Shown here: one piece after another, positions 29,849 through 37,709 of the stretch
How positions within the stretch are numbered: the stretch's first letter is position 1
Layout of the letters: each line of letters opens with the position of its first letter
NCBI RefSeq assembly: GCF_017875465.1
Contig: NZ_JAGGMQ010000001.1
Coordinates: 3,844,001 to 3,908,000 of the forward strand
Source of the DNA: Winslowiella toletana
GTDB lineage: Bacteria > Pseudomonadota > Gammaproteobacteria > Enterobacterales > Enterobacteriaceae
Reading direction: 5' to 3'
Length of the DNA: 64,000 nucleotides
Position numbers and translations under genes: made by a program
Notes under the pieces: model-generated
Seen by the model: only the letters and a program-made list of their open reading frames with translations
What the model was told of the DNA's origin: nothing
The model's database searches: none

Positions 29849-30496
29849 ATGAAAACGGTATTGATCACCGCCTTTGACCCCTTTGGTGGCGAACAGGTAA
29901 ACCCATCATGGGAAGCGGTACGTCAGCTAAATGAGCATATTATCGGCGGGGCGAAAGTGGTCGCCCGCCAGCTGCCGACGGTGTTTGGCGAAGCGCTGAC
30001 CACCCTGTATGCGGCGATGGATGCGCTGCAACCTGAGCTGGTGATTGCGGTCGGCCAGGCCGGTGGGCGTGCGGATATCAGTATTGAGCGTATTGCGATC
30101 AATGTTGATGATGCGCGTATCCCGGATAACCAGGGCAAGCAGCCGATTGATGAGCCAGTCGTGGCTGGCGGCCCGGCGGCTTACTTCTCCACCTTACCGA
30201 TTAAAGCGCTGGTTGAAGGCATCCGCGAAGCAGGCATTCCCGCAACGGTTTCGCAAACGGCGGGCACCTTTGTCTGTAACCATGTGATGTACGGCCTGCT
30301 GCACCGGCTGGCAGAGCAGGGCGGGGAAGTGCGCGGCGGCTTTATTCATATTCCGTATCTGCCGGAGCAGGCGGCGAAACTGCCGGTTGCGCCGAGCATG
30401 TCAGCACAGACCGTGATCCTGGCGCTGGAGATGGCCATCTCTATCGCCCTGCGCACGGAGCAGGATTTGCGTCTGGTGGGCGGCGCGACGCATTAA
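29849..30496 (+). CDS. pcp: Pyroglutamyl-peptidase I
   Basis: Pcp removes N-terminal pyroglutamate from peptides and releases 5-oxoproline. The 215-aa product has the complete C15 triad at standard positions: Glu80 ([10 protein letters not shown]), Cys143 ([12 protein letters not shown]) and His167 ([10 protein letters not shown]). It starts 8 bp after the DUF979 gene. Its product is the substrate of PxpABC encoded just upstream. Confidence 0.97.
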   Translation: MKTVLITAFDPFGGEQVNPSWEAVRQLNEHIIGGAKVVARQLPTVFGEALTTLYAAMDALQPELVIAVGQAGGRADISIERIAINVDDARIPDNQGKQPIDEPVVAGGPAAYFSTLPIKALVEGIREAGIPATVSQTAGTFVCNHVMYGLLHRLAEQGGEVRGGFIHIPYLPEQAAKLPVAPSMSAQTVILALEMAISIALRTEQDLRLVGGATH

Positions 30497-30511
30497 CTAC
30501 CGGGAGTTACT

Positions 30512-31303
30512 ATGCCAGAAGGTCCCGAGATTCGGCGGGCGGCAGATCAGCTGGAGCAGGCGATTCTGGGGAAGACGCTAACCGACGTCTGGTTTGCCTT
30601 CCCCGAATTGAAAACGTACGAACCGGCGCTGCTGGGTGAGACAGTGACAGCGATTGAAACGCGCGGCAAAGCGCTGCTGACACACTTTTCCAACGGCCTG
30701 ACGCTCTACAGTCATAACCAGCTGTACGGCGTCTGGCGCGTGGTAAACAGTGGCGAGACGCCGCAAACCAATCGCGTGTTGCGGGTACGGCTGGCGACGG
30801 ACGAGCGGGCAATTTTGCTCTACAGCGCTTCCGATATCATGCTGCTGAACAGCGAGACGCTGGCAAGCCACCCCTTTCTGCAGCGTGTCGGCCCCGATGT
30901 GCTGGATATCACTCTGACAGCGCAACAGGTGCGCGAGCGCCTGTTGTCCGCACGTTTTCGCCGACGGCAATTTAGTGGCCTGTTACTCGATCAGGCATTT
31001 CTCGCCGGGCTGGGTAACTATCTGCGGGCGGAGATTCTCTGGCAGGCGCAGCTGCTGCCACAGCATAAAGCGCAGGATCTTTCACCCCAGCAGCTGGCAA
31101 TCTTTGCCGATGCGCTGCTGGCGATCCCGCGTCACTCCTACCAGATGCGCGGCACCATGGATGAGAAGCGTCATCACGGCGCGGCGTTTCGCTTTAAGGT
31201 GTTTCATCGCAGTGGTAAACCCTGTGAACGCTGCGGCACGCTGATTGAGAAAAGCACACTCTCATCGCGACCTTTTTACTGGTGTCCGGGGTGTCAGTTT
31301 TGA
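30512..31303 (+). CDS. nei: Endonuclease VIII (Nei)
   Basis: Nei is a bifunctional DNA glycosylase/AP lyase for oxidised pyrimidines. The 263-aa product begins [12 protein letters not shown], placing the catalytic Pro2-Glu3 at the mature N-terminus. It has the helix-two-turns-helix segment [12 protein letters not shown] and a C-terminal zinc finger (CERCG...WCPGCQF). In E. coli nei is close to gltA; here about 21 kb of accessory genes separate them. Confidence 0.97.
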   Translation: MPEGPEIRRAADQLEQAILGKTLTDVWFAFPELKTYEPALLGETVTAIETRGKALLTHFSNGLTLYSHNQLYGVWRVVNSGETPQTNRVLRVRLATDERAILLYSASDIMLLNSETLASHPFLQRVGPDVLDITLTAQQVRERLLSARFRRRQFSGLLLDQAFLAGLGNYLRAEILWQAQLLPQHKAQDLSPQQLAIFADALLAIPRHSYQMRGTMDEKRHHGAAFRFKVFHRSGKPCERCGTLIEKSTLSSRPFYWCPGCQF

Positions 31304-31341
31304 CTGCACGCTGACGCGCAGATATCCGCTGGCAAGCAACT

Positions 31342-31376
31342 TCATCCGATCATGAATATGACTCATGTTCGGGTGA
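31342..31376. repeat. Imperfect 14-bp inverted repeat between nei and mesX
   Basis: Left arm TCATCCGATCATGA (31342-31355) and right arm TCATGTTCGGGTGA (31363-31376) pair at 12 of 14 positions around a 7-nt centre. No T-run follows, so a terminator is less likely than a protein-binding site. It is centred about 75 bp upstream of the start predicted from the sigma-54-like promoter at 31408, a normal distance for an enhancer-binding protein. Confidence 0.5.
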
Positions 31377-31407
31377 AATTAAATCACTTTTACTCAATCA
31401 ATGAGTC

Positions 31408-31423
31408 TGGCATAAAGTATGCA
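31408..31423 (+). promoter_or_regulatory. Candidate sigma-54 (-24/-12) promoter of mesX-mesD
   Basis: TGGCATAAAGTATGCA matches the TGGCACG-N4-TTGCW consensus, with the GG and GC dinucleotides at the required spacing. Differences are at CG (TA here) and the first T of TTGC. Transcription would start near 31435 and give a leader of about 115 nt. The prediction rests on this match alone. Confidence 0.35.
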
Positions 31424-31450
31424 CTGCTATTCGCTTTAGACAATATGAAG

Positions 31451-31519
31451 AAAACTGAATAAAAAAACCAGAAAAGAAAACGTTAAGATACTGGGAAAGC
31501 AAGAAGTAAATTCAGTTTT
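31451..31519 (+). other. Structured leader of mesX (long-range inverted repeat)
   Basis: AAAACTGAAT (31451-31460) and ATTCAGTTTT (31510-31519) are perfect reverse complements 49 nt apart, followed by more T residues. Between them CCAG (31468-31471) can pair with CTGG (31491-31494). The element lies in the presumed mRNA leader just before mesX and ends in a T-run, so it could act as an attenuator. The remaining sequence of the 247-bp nei-mesX gap shows nothing else. Confidence 0.35.
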
Positions 31520-31550
31520 TTTATATCAGAAATCAGGATGCCAAATCGCG

Positions 31551-32528
31551 ATGAATAATGAATTTACATTTACCATTAAAAGCATTTCTTTCGATGAAAA
31601 TTATAACCCTTCCGAAAATACGCGTATCACTACCAACTTCGCTAATCTGGCCAGAGGCGAGAAACGCCAGCAGAACTTGCGCAATGCGTTAACGATGATT
31701 GACGATCGTTTCAATACTCTGGCGCATGGTGATAATCCGGAAGGGGATCGTTACGCCGTTGAACTTGAAATCATTTCCGTTGCGATGGATGTTGAAGGCA
31801 AGAGCGTTAGCTTTCCAGTGATTGAAATATTGAAAACAAATATTATTGATCAAAAAACCAACGAGCGCATTGAAGGTATTGTGGGGAATAATTTTTCCTC
31901 TTACGTGCGAGATTATGACTTTAGCGTATTATTGTCCGAGCACAACAAGAATAAAACCGAATTCAGCACGCCGGATAATTTTGGCGACCTGCATGGAAAG
32001 TTATTTAAATGCTTCGTTAATTCAGCTGATTACAAAGCGAATTTTACTAAGCCGCCAGTTATATGCCTGAGTGTTTCAAGTAAAAATATCTATCATCGGA
32101 CTGAGTATCAGCATCCTGTTCTGGGCATCGAATACCAGCAAAATGAATCTTCGATGACGGATCACTATTTCAAAAAAATGGGATTACAGGCGCGTTATTT
32201 TATGCCGCAAGGGAGTGTTGCGCCTTTGGCGTTTTATTTTGCGGGTGATTTAACTGGCGATTATACCCATCTTGAACTGATCAGCACCATCAGCACGATG
32301 GAGACTTTTCAAAAGATTTACCGGCCTGAGATTTACAATGCTAACTCTGCCGCTGGAAAAGAGTATCAGCCAGACCTGAATCATCAGGATTATGCATTAA
32401 CGCAAATTGTTTATGATCGAGAAGAGCGCAGCCAGCTGGCTATTGAACAGGGAAGGTTTACTGAGGAGCACTTTATCAAACCCTACCGAACTGTTCTCGA
32501 GCAATGGTCCGCTAATTACGTTCTTTGA
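31551..32528 (+). CDS. mesX: MesX (DUF1852), partner of the methionine synthase MesD
   Basis: The 325-aa product matches the DUF1852 family as I recall it, starting with FTFTIKSISFDENYNPSENTRITTNFANLARG-type sequence. The gene is invariably beside a short MetE-like gene, as here. In Acinetobacter baylyi such a protein, MesX, is required for the core-MetE enzyme MesD, and the pair depends on oxygen (Price, Deutschbauer and Arkin). No signal peptide or membrane helix is visible, so it is cytoplasmic. The Shine-Dalgarno is weak (AGGA 14-18 bp upstream). The gene is clearly AT-richer than nei and dgcN, which suggests transfer. Its TGA overlaps an alternative ATG of mesD. Confidence 0.88.
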   Translation: MNNEFTFTIKSISFDENYNPSENTRITTNFANLARGEKRQQNLRNALTMIDDRFNTLAHGDNPEGDRYAVELEIISVAMDVEGKSVSFPVIEILKTNIIDQKTNERIEGIVGNNFSSYVRDYDFSVLLSEHNKNKTEFSTPDNFGDLHGKLFKCFVNSADYKANFTKPPVICLSVSSKNIYHRTEYQHPVLGIEYQQNESSMTDHYFKKMGLQARYFMPQGSVAPLAFYFAGDLTGDYTHLELISTISTMETFQKIYRPEIYNANSAAGKEYQPDLNHQDYALTQIVYDREERSQLAIEQGRFTEEHFIKPYRTVLEQWSANYVL

Positions 32529-32554
32529 TGAATCTATACACAAGGTTATCTGTT

Positions 32555-33586
32555 ATGAAAATATTATTACCTACTTCAACGGCGGGCAGTTTGCCTAAAC
32601 CCTCCTGGCTTGCACAACCGGAGACTCTCTGGTCACCCTGGAAATTGCAGGATAAGACGTTAATTGAGGGCAAACAGGATGCGCTGCGTTTGTGCCTGCA
32701 AGATCAACAACAGGCAGGTATTGATATTGTCAGTGATGGCGAGCAAACACGTCAGCATTTTGTTACGACATTTATTGAGCACCTTAGCGGCGTTGATTTC
32801 GAGAAACGTGAGGTCGTAAGAATTCGCAATCGTTATGATGCGAGTGTACCGACAGTTGTTGGTGCGGTGAGTCGCCAGAAGCCGGTTTTTGTTGAAGATG
32901 CGAAGTTTTTACGTCAGCAAACCAGCCAGCCGATTAAATGGGCGCTGCCAGGCCCGATGACGATGATCGATACGCTCTATGACAGCCACTATAAAAGTCG
33001 CGAAAAACTGGCCTGGGAATTCGCCAAAATTCTTAATCAGGAAGCCAGAGAATTAGAGGCTGCTGGTGTCGATATTATCCAGTTTGATGAGCCCGCATTT
33101 AATGTTTTCTTTGATGAGGTGAATGACTGGGGGATTGCCGCTTTAGAAAGAGCCATTGAAGGGCTTAAGTGCGAAACGGCTGTCCATATTTGTTATGGCT
33201 ACGGCATCAAAGCCAATACAGACTGGAAAAAGACGCTGGGATCAGAATGGCGGCAATATGAGGAAATTTTCCCTAAACTGCAAACATCTGGTATCGATAT
33301 CATCTCACTGGAATGTCAGAACTCGCGTGTGCCGATGGATCTTATTGAACTCATCCGCGGTAAAAAAGTCATGGTAGGGGCTATTGATGTGGCAACCAAT
33401 ACCATTGAGACACCAGAGGAAGTCGCCAGTACGCTACGCAAAGCACTGCAGTTTGTCGATGCTGACAAGCTCTATCCTTCTACTAACTGTGGCATGACCC
33501 CGTTATCCCGTCGGGTAGCCAACGGCAAGCTCCAGGCGTTAAGTGCAGGCGCAGAAATTGTCCGCAGAGAACTGCTGGCTAAATAA
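32555..33586 (+). CDS. mesD: MesD, core-MetE methionine synthase
   Basis: The 343-aa product corresponds to the catalytic C-terminal half of cobalamin-independent methionine synthase and lacks the N-terminal folate-interacting half of full MetE. I chose ATG 32555 (MKILLPTSTAGSLPKPSWLA) because AAGG precedes it at good distance and the family starts there; an ATG at 32528 overlapping the mesX stop would add 9 residues. Zinc ligands are conserved: His211 and Cys213 (VHICYGYG), Glu253 (SLECQNS) and Cys312 (NCGMTPLS). QFDEPAF is the homocysteine region. MesD-type enzymes make methionine from homocysteine with a methyl donor other than methyl-tetrahydrofolate; the natural donor was unknown to me. 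It acts with MesX. Confidence 0.88.
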   Translation: MKILLPTSTAGSLPKPSWLAQPETLWSPWKLQDKTLIEGKQDALRLCLQDQQQAGIDIVSDGEQTRQHFVTTFIEHLSGVDFEKREVVRIRNRYDASVPTVVGAVSRQKPVFVEDAKFLRQQTSQPIKWALPGPMTMIDTLYDSHYKSREKLAWEFAKILNQEARELEAAGVDIIQFDEPAFNVFFDEVNDWGIAALERAIEGLKCETAVHICYGYGIKANTDWKKTLGSEWRQYEEIFPKLQTSGIDIISLECQNSRVPMDLIELIRGKKVMVGAIDVATNTIETPEEVASTLRKALQFVDADKLYPSTNCGMTPLSRRVANGKLQALSAGAEIVRRELLAK

Positions 33587-33610
33587 CCTCGCCAGAGAGT
33601 CGATCATGTG

Positions 33611-33690
33611 CAGGGAACTCAGTCCGGGTTAAGCGAGCTGATCAATCGCCAAAACTCCCCAATTACCCACCGGACTGAGCGATTTCCCTG
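33611..33690. repeat. 80-bp inverted-repeat element after mesD (MITE-like or terminator)
   Basis: CAGGGAA-CTCAGTCCGG (33611-33627) is mirrored by CCGGACTGAG-CGAT-TTCCCTG (33670-33690). The arms match over 17 bp with a 4-nt insertion in the right arm, around a 42-nt centre. It begins about 25 bp past the mesD stop. It could be a small non-autonomous element or an unusually long hairpin. There is no T-run. The rest of the 228-bp gap to dgcN shows only the GGAG ribosome binding site of dgcN. Confidence 0.6.
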
Positions 33691-33814
33691 CCTCATGTAA
33701 GCCGCTCCCCGTAACCCGCTTATAACCTCAGGCTATACCCCCCCACCAAACAAGCATTCGCCAACCCCCTCCCCAGATGAAATAGTCAGATCAGCCTAAA
33801 TCTGGAGAAACATC

Positions 33815-34822
33815 ATGCTGATCCCACAACCCTATTTATTATTCCTTGGCGACGTAACCGACCCGCTGGCAGCGAAAACCGCGCGCGGCATTCAGGTATG
33901 GCGTCCGGAGCAGTGTGTCGGCGAGCTGCGCCTGCCGGGCTGCACCGTCTCCCTTGGTCTTGAAGAGCTGGATATCGCCACCGCCGTCGCGCGCGGCGCG
34001 AAAACCCTGGTGCTGGGCACCGCCAATGCCGGTGGTTTTCTGCCGCAGCACTGGCTGGGGACGGTACGCGACGCAATTAGCGCAGGCATGAACGTCGCCA
34101 GCGGTCTGCATCATCGTCTGGCGGATGAGCCGGAGCTGGTGGCGCTGGCTGCGGCCCATAACGTTGAGCTATTCGATATTCGTCATATGCGTCCGAAACT
34201 GTCGGTTGGCAGCGGCAAAAAACGCAGCGGCAAGCGCATCCTGACCGTCGGCACCGACTGTTCGGTCGGCAAAATGTACACCTCGCTGGCGCTGGAAGCG
34301 GCGATGCGGGAGATTGGCCTGAAAGCTGATTTCCGCGCCACCGGCCAGACCGGCATCCTGGTCGCGGGTGAAGGTATCGCCATCGATGCAGTGATCGCTG
34401 ACTTTATTGCTGGCGCCGCTGAAGCGCTTTCACCGGCTAACGAAGACGATCACTGGGATATCGTAGAAGGTCAGGGTTCACTGTTCCACCCGTCCTACGC
34501 CGGTGTCAGCATGGGTCTGATCCACGGTGCGCAGCCACACTGGCTGGTGATGTGTCATGAAATGGGGCGTCCGCATATGCGTCATCTGCCGCACTCACCG
34601 ATGGTCAGCCTGGCGGATTGCGTGGAAGCTAATATCCGTGCCGCGCATGTCACCAGCGACAACGTCCAGCTGGCCGGTTTTGCCATCAATACCTCCAATT
34701 ACAGCGAAGAAGAAGCGCGTGCTTATTGCCAGCAGGTCAGCGCAGAGTTTGGCGTGCCAGCCACCGATCCGGTGCGTTTTGGTATCAATGATATCGCCGC
34801 GTTGCTGAAAGAGCGGGGCTAA
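33815..34822 (+). CDS. dgcN: DgcN family (DUF1611), probable D-glutamate N-acetyltransferase
   Basis: The 335-aa product is a DUF1611 protein: an N-terminal Rossmann-like half (about 1-125) and a C-terminal P-loop half with GTDCSVGK (146-153), followed by FRATGQTGILVAGEGIAIDAV compatible and EGQGSLFHPSYAGVS. In marine proteobacteria and haloarchaea DgcN acetylates D-glutamate and DgcA racemises the product to N-acetyl-L-glutamate. The two genes are adjacent here too (1 bp apart). A GGAG ribosome binding site supports ATG 33815. The older assignment of this family is unknown; activity on D-Glu is inferred from family and pairing. Confidence 0.82.
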   Translation: MLIPQPYLLFLGDVTDPLAAKTARGIQVWRPEQCVGELRLPGCTVSLGLEELDIATAVARGAKTLVLGTANAGGFLPQHWLGTVRDAISAGMNVASGLHHRLADEPELVALAAAHNVELFDIRHMRPKLSVGSGKKRSGKRILTVGTDCSVGKMYTSLALEAAMREIGLKADFRATGQTGILVAGEGIAIDAVIADFIAGAAEALSPANEDDHWDIVEGQGSLFHPSYAGVSMGLIHGAQPHWLVMCHEMGRPHMRHLPHSPMVSLADCVEANIRAAHVTSDNVQLAGFAINTSNYSEEEARAYCQQVSAEFGVPATDPVRFGINDIAALLKERG

Positions 34823-34823
34823 C

Positions 34824-35789
34824 ATGCGTCGCATGCATTTTGAAGCGGTGGAACTGCCGCTGGCGCGGCCCTTCGCCATTGCACGCGGCACACGTACTGC
34901 GGTCACCGTAGTGCGTGTCACGCTGGAAGAGCAGGGGTTTATCGGCCTTGGCGAATGTACGCCAACGCCGCATTACAACGAAAGCGCGGAAAGTGTCACC
35001 GCGCAACTTAGCGCGCTGCAGGCGCAGGTCGAAGCCGGTCTGAGCCGTGAGGCGCTGCAAAGTCTGCTGCCAGCCGGTTCCGCGCGTAATGCGCTGGACT
35101 GTGCGCTGTGGCGGCTTGAGGCGGCATTAAGCCAAAAAAGTCTGTGGCAGCTGCTCGATCTGCGCGCGCCGGAGTCGGTGATTACCGCTGAAACCCTGAG
35201 TCTCGATAGCGTAGAAAATATGGCTAACGCAGCGGCGGACGCGGTATCACGCGGCGCCATCCTGCTGAAAATCAAACTGGACCGCGATGCGATTCTGGAA
35301 AAGGTCGCCGCCATCCGTCAGGCCGCGCCAAAAGCCACGCTGATTATTGATGCCAATGAAGCCTGGTCGGGCATCGATCTTGGCAGCCTGTTCGATGCGC
35401 TGACGCACTACAACATCGCGATGATCGAGCAGCCGTTACCGGCAGGCAGCGATGGCGATCTGCAGCGTTTCCCGCATGTGATCCCGGTCTGCGCCGACGA
35501 AAGCTGTCACCAGCGCGGCGATATTGCCGGTCTGCGTAATCGCTACGAGATGATCAATATCAAGCTCGATAAATGCGGAGGTCTGACCGAAGCGCTGGCG
35601 ATGGTGACCGAGGCGCAGCAGCAGGATATGCGCGTAATGGTCGGCTGTATGCTCGGCTCTTCGCTGGCGATGGAAGCGGCGCTGCCGGTGACCCTGACCG
35701 CGGAGCATGTCGATCTTGACGGCCCGATCTGGCTGGCGGCCGACAGTTCACCATTCCTCTCTTATCACAACGGCCATATCTGGCTCTAA
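34824..35789 (+). CDS. dgcA: Enolase-superfamily racemase: N-acetyl-D-Glu racemase DgcA or L-Ala-D/L-Glu epimerase
   Basis: The 321-aa product has the full muconate-lactonising-type active site: Lys149-x-Lys151 (LLKIKLD), metal ligands Asp176 (DANEAW), Glu202 (IEQPLP) and Asp225 (ADES), and general acid/base Lys247 (INIKLDK). These positions equal those of E. coli YcjG, the L-Ala-D/L-Glu epimerase. Pairing with dgcN argues for N-acetyl-D-glutamate racemase. Either activity fits a pathway that turns D-Glu from peptides into L-Glu. A second ATG at codon 4 is possible. Confidence 0.85.
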   Translation: MRRMHFEAVELPLARPFAIARGTRTAVTVVRVTLEEQGFIGLGECTPTPHYNESAESVTAQLSALQAQVEAGLSREALQSLLPAGSARNALDCALWRLEAALSQKSLWQLLDLRAPESVITAETLSLDSVENMANAAADAVSRGAILLKIKLDRDAILEKVAAIRQAAPKATLIIDANEAWSGIDLGSLFDALTHYNIAMIEQPLPAGSDGDLQRFPHVIPVCADESCHQRGDIAGLRNRYEMINIKLDKCGGLTEALAMVTEAQQQDMRVMVGCMLGSSLAMEAALPVTLTAEHVDLDGPIWLAADSSPFLSYHNGHIWL

Positions 35790-35807
35790 CCCTATCCCGG
35801 AGTGACG

Positions 35808-37688
35808 ATGACGGATATCACGCTAACTTCTCCTGACACCGCCGCGCCCTCCGGTTCTTTCACGACGCCAGTACTGGCCGTGAACGATCTGAGCGTCAGT
35901 TTCCACGGACGCAGCGGCCGCAATCTGGCGCTGAAAGGCGTCTCTTTTACGGTAAATAAAGGTGAAATTGTCGCCGTAGTCGGCGAAAGCGGCTCCGGCA
36001 AATCGGTGACCTCGCTGGCGGTTATGGGACTGCTGGCAAACTCCGCCACTATCGAGCGCGGTGGCGTGCAGTTTACTGGCCGCGACGGTAATACCCGCGA
36101 TCTGCTGAGCCTGAACGGCGAACAGCGCCGCCAGCTGCGCGGGCGCGATATGGCGATGATTTTTCAGGAGCCGATGACTTCGCTGAACCCGGTGCTGAAA
36201 GTTGGCGATCAGCTGACTGAAGCGCTGCGCGATCATCAGCTGTGCGATAAACAAGCCGCCGATATTAAAGCGCGTGAATTGCTGCGCCAGGTGCGCATTG
36301 CTGATGTCGATCGCGTTATGAAAAGCTACCCCCATTCGCTGTCCGGCGGTATGCGCCAGCGTGTAATGATTGCGCAGGCGCTGGCCTGCGATCCGCAATT
36401 ACTGATTGCCGATGAGCCGACCACGGCGCTGGATGTCACCGTACAGGCGCGCATTCTGCAAATTTTGCGCGACCTGCAACAGCAAACCAATATGGCGGTG
36501 ATGTTTATCACCCACGATATGGGTGTGGTGGCGGAAGTCGCTGACCGTGTGGTGGTGATGTATCGCGGCGAGGTGGTGGAGCAGGGCAGTGTCGAACAAA
36601 TTTTTACCGCGCCACAACATGCTTACACCCAGTCGCTGCTGGCGGCGGTGCCGCGCCTCGGTGATATGCGCGACAGCCGCTGGCCGAAACGCTTTCCGCT
36701 GCTGGGCCAGCAGAGCGAAAACGCCGGTGACCAGCAGATCACCGCCCGCTACGAAGAGAAACCGCTGCTGGATGTGCGTGGACTGCGCGTCTACTACCCG
36801 GTGCGCAGCGGCGTATTCTCTGCGCTGACCCATCGCGTGCATGCGGTGGAGCAGATTGATTTCAGCCTGTGGCCCGGTGAAACGCTGGCGATTGTCGGTG
36901 AGAGCGGCTGCGGCAAATCCACCACCGGCCGCGCACTGCTGCGGCTGATCGACAGTCAGGCCGAAAGTATTCTGTTCCACGGCGAGGAAATCTCCCATCT
37001 GAAAGAGCAGGCATTTCAGCCGCTGCGGCGTGAAATGCAGATGGTGTTTCAGGATCCCTATGCCTCACTGAATCCACGCTTAACCGTCGGCTTTACCATT
37101 GCCGAACCGCTGTTGCTGCATGGACTGGTGAAATCGCTGGAAGAAGCGACGCCGCAAGTAGAAGAACTGCTTAAAAGCGTTGGTCTGTTGCCGGAGCATG
37201 CCAGCCGCTATCCCCATGAGTTTTCTGGCGGTCAGCGCCAGCGTATCGCCATCGCCCGCGCGATGTCGTTGCAGCCGCAGGTGATTATCGCCGATGAGGC
37301 GGTCTCGGCACTGGATGTGTCGATTCAGGCGCAGGTGGTCAATCTGATGATGGATCTGCAGAAGAGCACCGGTGTGGCATGGATCTTTATCTCCCATGAT
37401 ATGGCGGTGGTTGAACGTATCGCTAATCGTGTGGCGGTGATGTACCTCGGGCAGATTGTCGAAATCGGCCCACGTCAGTCGGTATTTAATAATCCACAAC
37501 ATCCTTATACCCGACGTCTGCTGTCATCGGTGCCGGTGGCCGATCCGCTGAATCGTGCGCTGCGCACCTTCGATGACAGCGAAATCCCTTCACCGCTGCG
37601 CAAAGCTGGCACAGAGGTGGAGAAAACCCGTTATCGCCAGGTGGCCGGGCAGCACTGGGTTGCCGAAGGCGCATTTTCGCAAGCATAA
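35808..37688 (+). CDS. Duplicated ABC ATPase of a peptide importer (GsiA-like)
   Basis: One 626-aa chain contains two complete Opp/Dpp-type ATPase domains. Domain 1 has Walker [10 protein letters not shown]-loop [10 protein letters not shown], signature LSGGMRQR and Walker [10 protein letters not shown]. Domain 2 (from about residue 320) has [26 protein letters not shown] and [12 protein letters not shown]. This fused layout is that of E. coli GsiA (glutathione importer). I used ATG 35808, six bases after a GGAG, not the GTG at 35802. It follows dgcA by 18 bp and precedes the binding protein. Context suggests D-residue peptides as substrate; glutathione remains possible. Confidence 0.92.
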   Translation: MTDITLTSPDTAAPSGSFTTPVLAVNDLSVSFHGRSGRNLALKGVSFTVNKGEIVAVVGESGSGKSVTSLAVMGLLANSATIERGGVQFTGRDGNTRDLLSLNGEQRRQLRGRDMAMIFQEPMTSLNPVLKVGDQLTEALRDHQLCDKQAADIKARELLRQVRIADVDRVMKSYPHSLSGGMRQRVMIAQALACDPQLLIADEPTTALDVTVQARILQILRDLQQQTNMAVMFITHDMGVVAEVADRVVVMYRGEVVEQGSVEQIFTAPQHAYTQSLLAAVPRLGDMRDSRWPKRFPLLGQQSENAGDQQITARYEEKPLLDVRGLRVYYPVRSGVFSALTHRVHAVEQIDFSLWPGETLAIVGESGCGKSTTGRALLRLIDSQAESILFHGEEISHLKEQAFQPLRREMQMVFQDPYASLNPRLTVGFTIAEPLLLHGLVKSLEEATPQVEELLKSVGLLPEHASRYPHEFSGGQRQRIAIARAMSLQPQVIIADEAVSALDVSIQAQVVNLMMDLQKSTGVAWIFISHDMAVVERIANRVAVMYLGQIVEIGPRQSVFNNPQHPYTRRLLSSVPVADPLNRALRTFDDSEIPSPLRKAGTEVEKTRYRQVAGQHWVAEGAFSQA

Positions 37689-37709
37689 CTTTTCATCAGG
37701 AGAGACACC

